A program made the translations under genes and the position numbers. A stretch of 29,423 bases of DNA, from assembly GCA_013362555.1 (NCBI GenBank), contig JABFVX010000121.1:1-29423 (forward strand), in the 5' to 3' direction. The notes beneath the pieces were generated by a model. That model was given only the letters and a program-made list of their open reading frames with translations. It made no database searches and was not told the DNA's origin. The DNA comes from Mycobacteriaceae bacterium. Lineage in GTDB: Bacteria; Actinomycetota; Actinomycetes; Mycobacteriales; Mycobacteriaceae. This document shows, in pieces, positions 1-6,959 of the stretch (the first letter of the stretch is position 1; each line of letters starts with the position of its first letter).

Positions 1-33
1 GCGCGGCGTCCATGCCGACTGGACCAACGGGCA
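1..33 (-). tRNA. Partial tRNA (probably tRNA-Glu), 5' third only
   Basis: Read on the minus strand, the end of the window folds as the first third of a tRNA: a 7-base acceptor 5' strand TGCCCGT, TG at positions 8-9, a D-stem GTCC/GGAC with a nine-base loop containing GG, one linker base, and the 5' strand CCGCG of the anticodon stem. The window ends at base 32 of the molecule, so the anticodon is not visible. The D-arm resembles actinobacterial tRNA-Glu, and Glu commonly lies next to Gln. The amino-acid identity is inference. It is 9 bases downstream of tRNA-Gln, so it is probably co-transcribed. Confidence 0.5.
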
Positions 34-42
34 TCGGTGCTG

Positions 43-117
43 TGGCTCCCGGTCCAGGGCTCGAACCTGGGCCGACGGATTCAAAGACCGCCATGCTGCC
101 TACTACACCAACCGGGA
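43..117 (-). tRNA. tRNA-Gln (anticodon TTG)
   Basis: A complete cloverleaf: acceptor TCCCGGT/ACCGGGA (perfect), D-arm GTGT/GCAT, anticodon loop CTTTGAA with anticodon TTG at 34-36, four-base variable loop CGGC, T-arm CCAGG-TTCGAGC-CCTGG, discriminator G and an encoded CCA end. The last base pair of the anticodon stem (31:39) is a T-T mismatch. It reads CAA codons as Gln. It lies between tRNA-Arg and the partial tRNA, with gaps of only 5 and 9 bases, which suggests one polycistronic precursor. Confidence 0.88.
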
Positions 118-122
118 TCGGG

Positions 123-197
123 TGTCCCTGCCAGGATTCGAACCTGGGACCTCGCCGTTCGTAGCGGCGCGCGCTGTCCGGCCTGCGCTACAGGGAC
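123..197 (-). tRNA. tRNA-Arg (anticodon ACG)
   Basis: The cloverleaf has acceptor GTCCCTG/CAGGGAC, TA at 8-9, D-stem GCGC/GCGC, anticodon stem CGCCG/CGGCG around loop CTACGAA (anticodon ACG, read as ICG after deamination), variable loop AGGTC, T-arm CCAGG-TTCGAAT-CCTGG and discriminator A. No CCA end is encoded, unlike the adjacent tRNA-Gln. It is the first gene of the minus-strand tRNA run. Confidence 0.85.
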
Positions 198-212
198 TTG
201 GGCCAACGAAAA

Positions 213-240
213 GCCGCCCATCGGCGTCCCGATGGGCGGC
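213..240 (-). terminator. Terminator-like hairpin upstream of the tRNA run
   Basis: Twelve-base perfect arms (213-224 and 229-240, GCCGCCCATCGG and its complement) surround a four-base loop. On the minus strand the stem is followed directly by TTTT, the form of an intrinsic terminator. It ends 15 bases before the 5' end of tRNA-Arg on the same strand, so it would either end an upstream minus-strand leader transcript or act as an attenuator or processing stem for the tRNA transcript. Confidence 0.6.
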
Positions 241-362
241 TCTCCTGCATTCAGGCGTGACTCAGGTCACGGCAGGGTGCCACGGCACGCGGGCGACCGC
301 CATCGGGTGGCGCTGTCGCTGCTGTTGCCGCATCACGGCTCCTCGGTTCGTTGGTGGACACC

Positions 363-392
363 ACTATCACCGAACACCGCGCAGGGGTGCAA
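363..392 (-). promoter_or_regulatory. Candidate promoter of the tRNA run
   Basis: On the minus strand, TTGCAC (387-392) and GATAGT (363-368) are separated by 18 bases, a plausible -35/-10 pair in otherwise GC-rich DNA. Transcription would begin near 356 and reach tRNA-Arg after about 160 bases that include the hairpin at 213-240. This is a pattern match only. The rest of 241-456 shows nothing else recognisable. Confidence 0.25.
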
Positions 393-456
393 CCGATTTT
401 CGCGACGGCTGGGAGTTGCAGCACTCCGGGTCGGGCGGGTTGCGTAGTTTGCGGGT

Positions 457-1347
457 ATGGACAACGAGGCACCCAGCCGGACCGCGCTCGCGGCGGCATA
501 CGCCCGCGCCTATCACCAGATTGCCGATCAACCAAGGATTTTCGCCGATCCGCTGGTGGCACGCCTGCTGGGCGTCACGGTGGCTGAACTGACCGAACTG
601 GGCACGCCCGCAGCGGATGCTCCCCACGGTGATGTCGGCCAGGCGATCCTGTCGCTGGGTGTCAGCGATCGGCCGCGACGCCTGTTCCTGGTCGCCCGTG
701 CCAGATTCGCCGAGGACCGCGTGGCCGAAGCCGTGGCAGCCGGCGTGCGACAGGTCGTGATTCTCGGCGCGGGCCTGGACACCTTCGCCTACCGCAACCC
801 GCATGCGGGCCTGCGGGTGTTCGAGGTCGACCGCCCCGCGACCCAGGCATGGAAACGCCGACGTCTGGCCGCGTCCGGCATAGACCTCCCCGAGGGGTTC
901 GCTTTCGTACCGGTCGACTTCGAAACCGACACACTGGCACCACGATTGGAAGCGGCCGGATTCAGCCGGACCGAACCGGCCGTCTACGTGTGGCTCGGCG
1001 TCGTCTTCTACCTGACGCCGGACGCTGCCCGCGCCACCCTCGAATACATTGCCCGCCAAGCCGAGCCGGTCGAGGTGATCTTCGACTACCTGCGGACGGC
1101 GGAGACCGAAGCGGAACGCACGCAGCTGCAAGCCCGCGCGGACCGGGCGGCGGCCGTCGGCGAACCGTGGTTCAGTTACTTCACTCCCGCTGAAATCGCC
1201 GCGGAGCTGCGAGCGCTCGGCTTCGCCGACGTCGAGGACCGTGCGGGCGCGGATCTCGTCGCCGGGTACTTGACCGGGTCGGCGGAATTCGAGGGCGACC
1301 CGCCCCGGGCACTGAGCCCGGTCCGCATACTGCGGGCGAGCCGCTGA
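457..1347 (+). CDS. SAM-dependent methyltransferase, TIGR00027/LCM-like family
   Basis: A 296-residue protein of the mycobacterial-type class I methyltransferase family related to leucine carboxyl methyltransferase (PF04072). The N-terminus SRTALAAAYARAYH and the SAM-binding block VVILGAGLDTFAYR (about residues 100-112), followed by the acidic FEVDRP, are family signatures; the length is typical. The methyl acceptor is unknown for nearly all members of this greatly expanded family. There is no Shine-Dalgarno. Instead TAGTTT (445-450) lies six bases before the ATG, which suggests a leaderless transcript. It converges on the SDR gene downstream, separated by a long hairpin. Confidence 0.93.
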   Translation: MDNEAPSRTALAAAYARAYHQIADQPRIFADPLVARLLGVTVAELTELGTPAADAPHGDVGQAILSLGVSDRPRRLFLVARARFAEDRVAEAVAAGVRQVVILGAGLDTFAYRNPHAGLRVFEVDRPATQAWKRRRLAASGIDLPEGFAFVPVDFETDTLAPRLEAAGFSRTEPAVYVWLGVVFYLTPDAARATLEYIARQAEPVEVIFDYLRTAETEAERTQLQARADRAAAVGEPWFSYFTPAEIAAELRALGFADVEDRAGADLVAGYLTGSAEFEGDPPRALSPVRILRASR

Positions 1348-1360
1348 CCTTGGCGTCAGG

Positions 1361-1430
1361 CGCACGCCTTGTGGCCAGACGCACCGAAAATAGTTGCCTG
1401 AACTCGGTGCGTCTGGCAAAAAGGCGTGCG
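1361..1430. repeat. Long hairpin, family B copy 1 (between convergent genes)
   Basis: Ten-base outer arms (CGCACGCCTT at 1361-1370, complement at 1421-1430), a 3x3 internal loop, then a perfect 14-base inner stem (1374-1387 with 1404-1417, core GCCAGACGCACCG) and a 16-base loop. It lies between the stops of the convergent methyltransferase and SDR genes, and it shares its core with the hairpin at 12198-12275. It is probably a bidirectional terminator or insulator. No U-tract follows the stem on either strand. Confidence 0.8.
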
Positions 1431-1438
1431 GCTGTGGG

Positions 1439-2176
1439 TCAGGACATGCCGCCGTCTTGTGCCAGCACCGCGCCGGTCATCATGCGCGCGTCGGGGGACG
1501 CCAGGAACGCGATCGACGCGGCGACCTCGGCGGGGGCCATGGCAGGCCCGGGCAGCATCGGCGCCAGCCGGGCGGCCACGCGGGGGTCGAGGTCGGTGGG
1601 GAAGTTCGCGGCGATCCCGGCGACGAGCGGGGTGTCCACGGTGCCGGGGCAGACCGCGTTCACGCGGATGTTCTCCGGCGCGAGTTCGAGCGCGAGCGAG
1701 CGCGTGAGCTGGGTGAGGCCGCCCTTGGCGGCCGAATACGCGACCGTGTAGCCCTGCGGCACTCGACCGGCGACCGACGACACATTCACGACGTTGCCCG
1801 CGCACGCCCGCAAGTAGGGCAGCGCCTCCTGAATCGTCATGAAAGGACCCTTGAGATCGATGGCGTGCACACGGTCCCACTCGGCGTCGGTGATCGTGTC
1901 GAAGCGCCCGAACTGCGCCACGCCTGCCACATTGGCCAGGACGTCGATCCGGCCTTCTGCTGCCCCGACGGCGCCGATGGCGTGGCGAACCGATGCGCGT
2001 TCGGCCACGTTGCAGTCCAAATACGTCACGCCGTCCGGGACCGTCGACACTATGTCGAGGCCGTAGACGGTGTCGCCGAGTCCGCGGAAGAGTTCAGCAG
2101 TGGCGTAGCCGATACCGGAGGCGGCTCCGGTGACGACGACGGCACGGCGACTGACGACACGGGGATTCTCGGTCAC
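1439..2176 (-). CDS. Short-chain dehydrogenase/reductase (SDR)
   Basis: A classical SDR of 245 residues using NAD(P)(H). The Rossmann motif TGAASGIG is at residues 16-23, NVAG (variant of NNAG) at 82-85, catalytic Ser near 133, and YSAAK with Tyr147 and Lys151. The overall look resembles 2,3-dihydro-2,3-dihydroxybenzoate and hydroxysteroid dehydrogenases; the substrate cannot be read from sequence. GTG 2176 was chosen because GGAG precedes it by seven bases and a TATGTT hexamer (2215-2220) lies 40 bases upstream. An in-frame ATG at 2227 would overlap the operator-like palindrome. That palindrome resembles a KstR site, so a role in sterol or related lipid catabolism is possible but inferred. 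Confidence 0.92.
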   Translation of the reverse strand: MTENPRVVSRRAVVVTGAASGIGYATAELFRGLGDTVYGLDIVSTVPDGVTYLDCNVAERASVRHAIGAVGAAEGRIDVLANVAGVAQFGRFDTITDAEWDRVHAIDLKGPFMTIQEALPYLRACAGNVVNVSSVAGRVPQGYTVAYSAAKGGLTQLTRSLALELAPENIRVNAVCPGTVDTPLVAGIAANFPTDLDPRVAARLAPMLPGPAMAPAEVAASIAFLASPDARMMTGAVLAQDGGMS

Positions 2177-2224
2177 GGTGCGGCTCCAGGTGCGTCGGTC
2201 GGGATCACCAGCGCAACATAGCAC

Positions 2225-2246
2225 CAACTAGAACCTATTCTAGTTG
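2225..2246 (-). promoter_or_regulatory. Operator-like palindrome (KstR-like) upstream of the SDR gene
   Basis: A perfect inverted repeat, CAACTAGAA then CCTA then TTCTAGTTG, directly upstream of the TATGTT (-10-like) hexamer of the SDR gene. Its core at 2229-2242 matches the KstR consensus TnnAACnnGTTnnA at all but one fixed base. KstR is the TetR-family repressor of cholesterol catabolism in mycolic actinobacteria. The palindrome is seen directly; assignment to KstR is inference, and another TetR-type repressor could bind it. Confidence 0.6.
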
Positions 2247-2254
2247 TTTCGACA

Positions 2255-2309
2255 CCTCCGGAATGACCCGTGAAGTGCGCTCAACGCACTTCACGGGTCA
2301 TTCCGGAGG
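2255..2309. repeat. Palindromic repeat family A, copy 1
   Basis: Perfect 25-base arms around loop CTCAA. It starts CCTCCGGAATGACC. The usual GACGTGCG end is replaced by GAAGTGCG on one arm and CGCACTTC on the other, a compensated change. It lies two bases beyond the stop of the EF-hand gene and upstream of the SDR operator. Confidence 0.95.
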
Positions 2310-2311
2310 GT

Positions 2312-2530
2312 CTAGCTCACGAGTGTCAGGAGCTCCGCGAGGCTGATCAGCTGGTCCCCGTTGAGGTCGGCCTTCGCCACGATGTTCAGAGCCGACCGAC
2401 GGGCGTCGTCGGAGGAGAAGCCGTAGGCCTGCACCGCCTGCGTGTACTCCTCGATGGTGATGTACCCGTCCTTGTTGACGTCGACCTTCTCGAACACCGC
2501 CCGCGCCTCCGACGCCGAAAACCCGCCCAC
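2312..2530 (-). CDS. Small EF-hand calcium-binding protein
   Basis: A 72-residue protein with two consecutive EF-hand loops, DVNKDGYITIEE and DLNGDQLISLAE, both with acidic residues at positions 1, 3, 5 and 12. It is a single calmodulin-like lobe without signal peptide or membrane segment, and is probably a cytosolic Ca2+ buffer or sensor. GTG 2530 is preferred because AAGGAG lies six bases before it; the frame is open to another GTG at 2545 that has no ribosome site. Another protein with an EF-hand domain is encoded at 4261. Partners are unknown. Confidence 0.85.
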   Translation of the reverse strand: MGGFSASEARAVFEKVDVNKDGYITIEEYTQAVQAYGFSSDDARRSALNIVAKADLNGDQLISLAELLTLVS

Positions 2531-2608
2531 GAACCGCTCCTTCACTATTCGCCATAGGACAACGCCGGAATTGTCTCATCCCCCGCCGCCCGACACTCGC
2601 CCCAGTAC

Positions 2609-2663
2609 CTTCCAGAACGGCCCGTGACGTGCGCTCAACGCAACCCATGGGTCATTCTGGAAG
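2609..2663. repeat. Palindromic repeat family A, copy 2 (imperfect)
   Basis: The arms begin CTTCCAGAA and end TTCTGGAAG, but several inner positions no longer pair: CGGCCCGTGACG on one side, CCCATGGGT on the other. The loop is CTCAA. It lies 14 bases beyond the stop of the Gly/Ser/Ala-rich secreted protein gene. It looks like a decaying copy. Confidence 0.85.
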
Positions 2664-2677
2664 CTTGTGAACCCGGC

Positions 2678-3145
2678 CTACTTCCCGTGCGGGGGTTTGG
2701 GGGCCGCGGTGTCTGCGGCTGCCGGTTTGCCCAGGCCGAGGGATGAGCTGCCGGAGTCGGCCAGTCCGCCGAGCGGGGTCGCGGCGGAGCTGCCGCCTTG
2801 GATGGCGTTGGCGCTGCCCGATTCGAGCGTGCCCAGGGCGCTGCTGCCTGCACCGAGCGCCGCGCTGCCGGTGCTCAGCGCCCCGACGCCGGGGATGACG
2901 CTGCTGCCGCTGGTCAAGCCCGCGCTTCCGGTGGCCAGGGAACCCGCGGCGGAGCTGCCCGCGCCCATCGCGCCGCTGCCGGTGCCCAGCAGTGTTCCGG
3001 CGCTGTTTCCGGCGGTCGCGCTGCCGGACCCGACGCCCGGCGGGGTTGCGGTTTCGGCAGCCGACATGGCAGTGCCGAAGAAAGCGCAGCTCACAGCTGC
3101 GGATGCGATCAATACTGCACGGGGTGCACTGATGAGAATACCCAT
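2678..3145 (-). CDS. Secreted Gly/Ser/Ala/Leu-rich repeat protein
   Basis: 155 residues. The N-terminal MGILISAPRAVLIASAAVS region followed by AMSA-A is a Sec signal peptide of about 29 residues. The mature chain is low complexity and built from imperfect repeats of roughly 16-18 residues, for example TGSAALGAGSSALGTLE, with Gly-Ser pairs at regular intervals. It ends in a charged KPPHGK tail and has no cysteine in the mature part. It could be a cell-wall-associated or disordered surface protein; no family is recognised. ATG 3145 was chosen because GGAAGG lies seven bases upstream and the signal peptide begins there; a longer open frame exists but passes through repeat copy 3. Confidence 0.85.
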   Translation of the reverse strand: MGILISAPRAVLIASAAVSCAFFGTAMSAAETATPPGVGSGSATAGNSAGTLLGTGSGAMGAGSSAAGSLATGSAGLTSGSSVIPGVGALSTGSAALGAGSSALGTLESGSANAIQGGSSAATPLGGLADSGSSSLGLGKPAAADTAAPKPPHGK

Positions 3146-3249
3146 CGAGATACCTTCCAGTTTGCTTGACGACCTCCCCAATCTAACGCAATAAAACCAA
3201 CCGGATGATTCTATTAACGCACTCTTGACACCTTCCACGCCGCTTCTCA

Positions 3250-3304
3250 CGTCCAGAACGACCCGTGACGTGCGCTGAACGCACCTCATGGGTCGTTCCG
3301 GACG
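3250..3304. repeat. Palindromic repeat family A, copy 3
   Basis: 25-base arms beginning CGTCCAGAACGACC, three mismatches, loop CTGAA. This copy is not behind a stop codon. It lies between two divergently transcribed secreted-protein genes, so a terminator role for them is unlikely here. Confidence 0.93.
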
Positions 3305-3375
3305 AACATGTGGTCTCATGGAGCTCGGGGTGCCGGCAGCGAGGTGCGCACCGGCTGATGTCGAGGAGGGTTTCG

Positions 3376-3732
3376 ATGGGGAGTCGTCTGCGCCTGATCG
3401 CGGCGGTAATGGCAGTGACGGCGGTCTGCGGCGCGGGAGTCGTCGAGGCGCAGCCGACGCTGGGCAGCTCGGCGCCGCCGCCCGGTCCGGTGTTGACACC
3501 GTGGCCCGGCGGCCGGATCCGGATCGACGCGCCAGTGGGGGTGCCGTGGCGTTGCAGCGGAATGAGTTTCGGTGCGCCGTACCTCGCAGGCCAACAATGG
3601 GTGATGGGCCCGACCCCGATTTTTCTGCAGTTCACCACGGGGGTGGACGTTCTCGTCACCTGCGCGACCCCGCGAACACTGCGCAGCACCGAAAACTGGA
3701 TCTACAACCGCCAAGTCGTCAAACCGGGCTGA
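3376..3732 (+). CDS. Small secreted protein of unknown function
   Basis: 118 residues. An N-terminal MGSRLRLIAAVMAVTAV segment with cleavage likely after VVEA gives a mature protein of about 93 residues with two cysteines (in WRCSGM and VTCATP), probably a disulfide, and many Pro and aromatic residues. GAGGAGG is placed six bases before ATG 3376; an in-frame ATG at 3358 includes that site in its coding region and is less likely. No family is recognised. It is divergent from the Gly/Ser-rich secreted protein and converges on the DUF1801 gene with only 8 bases between stops. Confidence 0.82.
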   Translation: MGSRLRLIAAVMAVTAVCGAGVVEAQPTLGSSAPPPGPVLTPWPGGRIRIDAPVGVPWRCSGMSFGAPYLAGQQWVMGPTPIFLQFTTGVDVLVTCATPRTLRSTENWIYNRQVVKPG

Positions 3733-3740
3733 CCGTCAGC

Positions 3741-4115
3741 TCATGCGCGGAGCTCGGCCGGGAGTTCGATGCCGGATTCGCGCAGCCGGGTGCTGAGCAG
3801 CGCGCGCACCAGCGACCGCGGCAGGGGCCGCTCGGCGTGAAAATGCAGTGAGCTCTTGGTCATCTCGTAGCCCGCGAGGTCGTCGGCTAGTGCAGGCAGC
3901 ACGCTGCCGCTGTGGGGAAGATAGCTGAGATGCTTGGTGAAAGCGGCGAACCCGGCGACGACTTCGCCGTGGACTCTGAATCCGGGCATCCCGTAGGAGA
4001 TGCATTCTTGCGCCTCGGGCAACAAGGCGTGAATATCGGCCCGTAACCGATTGAGCGCCTCCCGCTCGGTTTCGGACAACGCCGCCAGATAGCTGTCGAT
4101 GTCAGGAGCAGTCAC
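3741..4115 (-). CDS. DUF1801/YdhG-like protein
   Basis: A 124-residue single-domain protein of the DUF1801 (PF08818) family, which has a frataxin-like fold. Visible signatures are IDSYLAALSETEREALNRLR at the N-terminus, the core ISYGMPGF, and the KSSLHF segment. B. subtilis YdhG is described as an intracellular iron chaperone, but most members are uncharacterised. The start at GTG 4115 is preferred because GATACT (4122-4127) lies six bases upstream, suggesting leaderless transcription; GTG 4136 would add seven residues. Cytosolic, no partner gene nearby. Confidence 0.9.
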   Translation of the reverse strand: MTAPDIDSYLAALSETEREALNRLRADIHALLPEAQECISYGMPGFRVHGEVVAGFAAFTKHLSYLPHSGSVLPALADDLAGYEMTKSSLHFHAERPLPRSLVRALLSTRLRESGIELPAELRA

Positions 4116-4143
4116 GAGGAGAGTATCCCCGGTCACCTCGGAA

Positions 4144-4202
4144 ACTTCCAGAACGACCCCGTGAGTTGCGTTGAGCGTACTCGACGGGCCGTTCCGGAGG
4201 TT
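4144..4202. repeat. Palindromic repeat family A, copy 4 (degenerate)
   Basis: The arms begin ACTTCCAGAACGACCCC and end GGGCCGTTCCGGAGGT, with several mismatches; loop TTGAG. Like copy 3 it lies between two divergent genes (DUF1801 and the first hydrolase) rather than behind a stop codon. Confidence 0.85.
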
Positions 4203-4260
4203 ATGCTGAGCGTTAGCTCGCCTCGTTGCTCCGCATCGCCAGCAATTCGGAGGTCAACAC

Positions 4261-5856
4261 GTGACGGTCATCGCCGATCTGCCTGAATTGGAAACCGGCT
4301 CGCTGCTCGCGGTGAATCCGCTGCCCCGGGAGTTCTGGCCCGAAGGCGCGGTGCAAGGCTATCGGATCGAGTACATCGCCCCCAATTTCAGCGGCGGCAA
4401 ACGCGCCGTCGGCGGCTCCGTCTTCGTCCCCGCGGTCGACGCGCAGGCTCCGGTGCTGACGTGGGCACACTGCACAATGGGGCTCAATGAGCACAATGCC
4501 CCCTCGAAGGTGGGCCTGATACCCCAGGAGCGGGCACATCTGGCGCACTGGCTGCGCGCGGGGTTCGTGGTCGCCGCGACGGACTACGAGGGCCTGGGCA
4601 CGACCGAGCCGCATCCCTACCTCGACGGCGAGGCCATCGCCGACGACATCATCGACATCGTTCGCGCCGTGCACAGCATGGACCTGAAAACCGACAAACG
4701 CACGGTGATAGCGGGTTTCTCGCAAGGCGGCCACGGCTCGCTGTTCGCGGCGGCGCTGTGCACTTCGTACGCACCGGAACTGGAGCTGCTGGGAACGGTG
4801 TCGCTGGCGCCGCCCGTGCATATCCTGGATTTCGTTCGGGAGTACACGCAGGACGGCGCGCAGAAGGTTCACGCCCTCATTCCCACGATTCTCAGCGGGC
4901 TGCGAACCAGAAGAACGGAATTCACCCCGGAAACGGTCCTCACCCCCGCGGGCCGGGCACTGCTGGACGCCGCGGCGAACGCCTCCATGCAAGAACTCGA
5001 CGCGCTGTGTTCGGCGACGACAAACGACAAAGCCGGCATCACCGGAATTTCGTCCTGGGGCCCGCTGATCGAGGCGCTCGAGTCGACGAGCCCGCCCGAG
5101 ACCAGATATGACCGGCCGATGTGGATGTGCGCGGGCGGCGCCGATCCGGTATTCACTTCGGCCCAGGGGCGGAAGTTCTCCGGCGGCCTCGCGGACGCCG
5201 GAACACAGGTCACCTTCCGCGATTTCGAGTCGCTGGACCACGTTGCACTGCTGGAGCCGGCGGCCCGCGAGGCAACCCGCTGGGCTGCCGACCTGATCGG
5301 CGCGGCGCCGGCGCACGCCACGTCCGGACAGCGCGAGCGCTCGCCCGACTGGGACAGCCGCTTCGGACTGCTCGACGTCACCGGCGACGGCCGGATCGGC
5401 CTGGACGACTTCCGCGCCCACGGCCTGCGGCTGGTCCAGTCCTTCCGGCGCCCCTTGGGCGATCCGGTCTCCACCCGCGTGCGACGCGGATACGAGCAGT
5501 TGGCACGCCAACTCATCCAGTACTGCGACACCGACGGCGACGGCACTGTCGACCCGGCCGAGTTCCGCGCCGCCGCCGCGGGCACGGCCCAAATAGCCGA
5601 GAGCGCAAAGGATCTCGTCCAGGCGGTCATCGGATTGATCGACTCCGACAGCGACCAGGTCTCGCGTGCGCAGTTCCGCACGGTGGCCGCCGGACTGGGA
5701 ATCGCCGCCGACGAGTCCGACGCGATCTTCGCCCGGACCGACGTCGACGGCAGCGGACAGCTCAGCGCGGACGAGTTCGCCGCGAGCGTGGTCGACTTTC
5801 TGACCGGCGCGAACCCGGATTCCCCCGGATATTGGCTGTTCGGCAGGCAAGGCTGA
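4261..5856 (+). CDS. Alpha/beta hydrolase fused to a four-EF-hand (calerythrin-like) domain
   Basis: 531 residues in two parts. Residues 1 to about 345 form an alpha/beta hydrolase with nucleophile elbow GFSQGG (Ser154) and likely triad partners Asp295 (GGADPVF) and His327 (ESLDHVA). Residues about 365-520 carry EF-hand loops at 372-383, 423-434 and 494-505 with good Ca2+ ligands, and a degenerate third one at 461-472 that lacks the Gly and final acidic residue. One degenerate hand among four resembles calerythrin or sarcoplasmic Ca-binding proteins. There is no signal peptide, so it is probably a cytosolic esterase or lipase-like enzyme whose activity may respond to Ca2+ (inference). GTG 4261 has GGAGGT six bases upstream. 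The next gene is a paralogue without EF-hands, starting three bases after the stop. Confidence 0.93.
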   Translation: MTVIADLPELETGSLLAVNPLPREFWPEGAVQGYRIEYIAPNFSGGKRAVGGSVFVPAVDAQAPVLTWAHCTMGLNEHNAPSKVGLIPQERAHLAHWLRAGFVVAATDYEGLGTTEPHPYLDGEAIADDIIDIVRAVHSMDLKTDKRTVIAGFSQGGHGSLFAAALCTSYAPELELLGTVSLAPPVHILDFVREYTQDGAQKVHALIPTILSGLRTRRTEFTPETVLTPAGRALLDAAANASMQELDALCSATTNDKAGITGISSWGPLIEALESTSPPETRYDRPMWMCAGGADPVFTSAQGRKFSGGLADAGTQVTFRDFESLDHVALLEPAAREATRWAADLIGAAPAHATSGQRERSPDWDSRFGLLDVTGDGRIGLDDFRAHGLRLVQSFRRPLGDPVSTRVRRGYEQLARQLIQYCDTDGDGTVDPAEFRAAAAGTAQIAESAKDLVQAVIGLIDSDSDQVSRAQFRTVAAGLGIAADESDAIFARTDVDGSGQLSADEFAASVVDFLTGANPDSPGYWLFGRQG

Positions 5857-5859
5857 CCC

Positions 5860-6864
5860 GTGACGGCCGCAGGCACACTGCATGACGTCTGCCCGCTGCC
5901 GCGCGAGCTGTGGCCTGCCGGTGCGCGGCGCGGCTTTCGGATTCGCTTCCGCAGCCGCGACGGCGTCACCTCTGGGTCGGTGTTCTTCCCGGAGGCGAGC
6001 GGGCACGCGGCGGAGTCCCCCCTGCTGACCTGGGCACACTGCTTTCTCGGTCTGGACCGCCACAACATGCCGTCGCGGCGCGGCCTGCCCGGGGCCGAGC
6101 TGAAGCATCTGTCGGCATGGCTGCGGCGCGGCTTCGCGGTCGCCGCGCCGGACTACGAGGGCCTGGACGGGTGCGGCATCAGCCCGTTCCCGGCCCCGGA
6201 CGGAATCGCCCACGACGTCGTCACTATCTGTCTCGCCGCACAGGAACTCGACGACAGCGTCGGAAGCGCCGTCGTCGCGGGCGGATTCTGTCAGGGCGCC
6301 GCGGCGGTGTTGCATGCCACGGTGCCGCCGCACCTGCGCGCGCGGCTGGACCACCGGGCGACGGTGGCGCTGAGTCCGCCCGACTACGCGGCGTACTTCC
6401 AGCACGTCACCCGCGATCCCGATTTCCCGGCCGACGCGCTGGTGCTGACGTTGCTCGCGGGAACCCGCAGCGCGGACCCGCGGCTGTGCCCGGAGGAGTT
6501 CCTCACCTGCGAGGGGAAAGAAATGCTCGATGCGGCGACATCGCATTCGGTGCCCGAGTTGCGGACCTTGCTGGCCCCGTACACGGTCGCCGATCTGGGA
6601 ATTCAGGACATCGCGCGGCACCCGGCCCTGGCCGAGGCCTTCGAGCGCAGCGCCGACGTTCCGCCCGCCGCGGCGAATCGCGTGCTGCTGGCCTCGGTCG
6701 CAGGCGACCCCACCGTGCCGCCCGACCACCTGCGGCGGATCACCGAGCGAGTGGCAGCACACGGCTGCGAGGTGGCACAGGCGTCCTACGCGGGCAGACA
6801 CATGGATGTGCTGTCGCTGGCCGCCTCAGACGCCGTGCGGTGGGCGGCCGAGTGCACCGGCTGA
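5860..6864 (+). CDS. Alpha/beta hydrolase-like protein with Cys at the nucleophile position
   Basis: 334 residues, a clear paralogue of the hydrolase domain upstream: both share PLPRE(F/L)WP, LTWAHC, a GFVVAA/GFAVAA-type strand followed by DYEGL, and the same triad layout. The nucleophile elbow reads GGFCQGA, with Cys144 (codon TGT) where the neighbour has Ser154. Asp283 (AGDPTVP) and His314 (AGRHMDV) remain, so a Cys-His-Asp triad is possible, as in dienelactone hydrolases or PHA-synthase-type acyltransferases. The substrate is unknown. GTG 5860 starts three bases after the upstream TGA, so the two are translated from one transcript. No EF-hands and no signal peptide. Confidence 0.92.
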   Translation: MTAAGTLHDVCPLPRELWPAGARRGFRIRFRSRDGVTSGSVFFPEASGHAAESPLLTWAHCFLGLDRHNMPSRRGLPGAELKHLSAWLRRGFAVAAPDYEGLDGCGISPFPAPDGIAHDVVTICLAAQELDDSVGSAVVAGGFCQGAAAVLHATVPPHLRARLDHRATVALSPPDYAAYFQHVTRDPDFPADALVLTLLAGTRSADPRLCPEEFLTCEGKEMLDAATSHSVPELRTLLAPYTVADLGIQDIARHPALAEAFERSADVPPAAANRVLLASVAGDPTVPPDHLRRITERVAAHGCEVAQASYAGRHMDVLSLAASDAVRWAAECTG

Positions 6865-6959
6865 CACCGCAGTGGTCGGCGCCACCCGTATATTTGCTGA
6901 CAAATTGCTATGTCGTTCCGCGCCGTGCGCGGGCGCCTTCGGAGTGCTGAAGGAGGGGC

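Noticed and set aside
1..240. Integration site (att) of a mobile element at the tRNA genes
   Set aside because: No integrase gene and no repeated tRNA 3' end was found in the window.
4213..6801. 862-codon minus-strand open frame opposite the two hydrolases
   Set aside because: It is antisense to genes with clear motifs and ribosome sites; composition is typical of a shadow frame.
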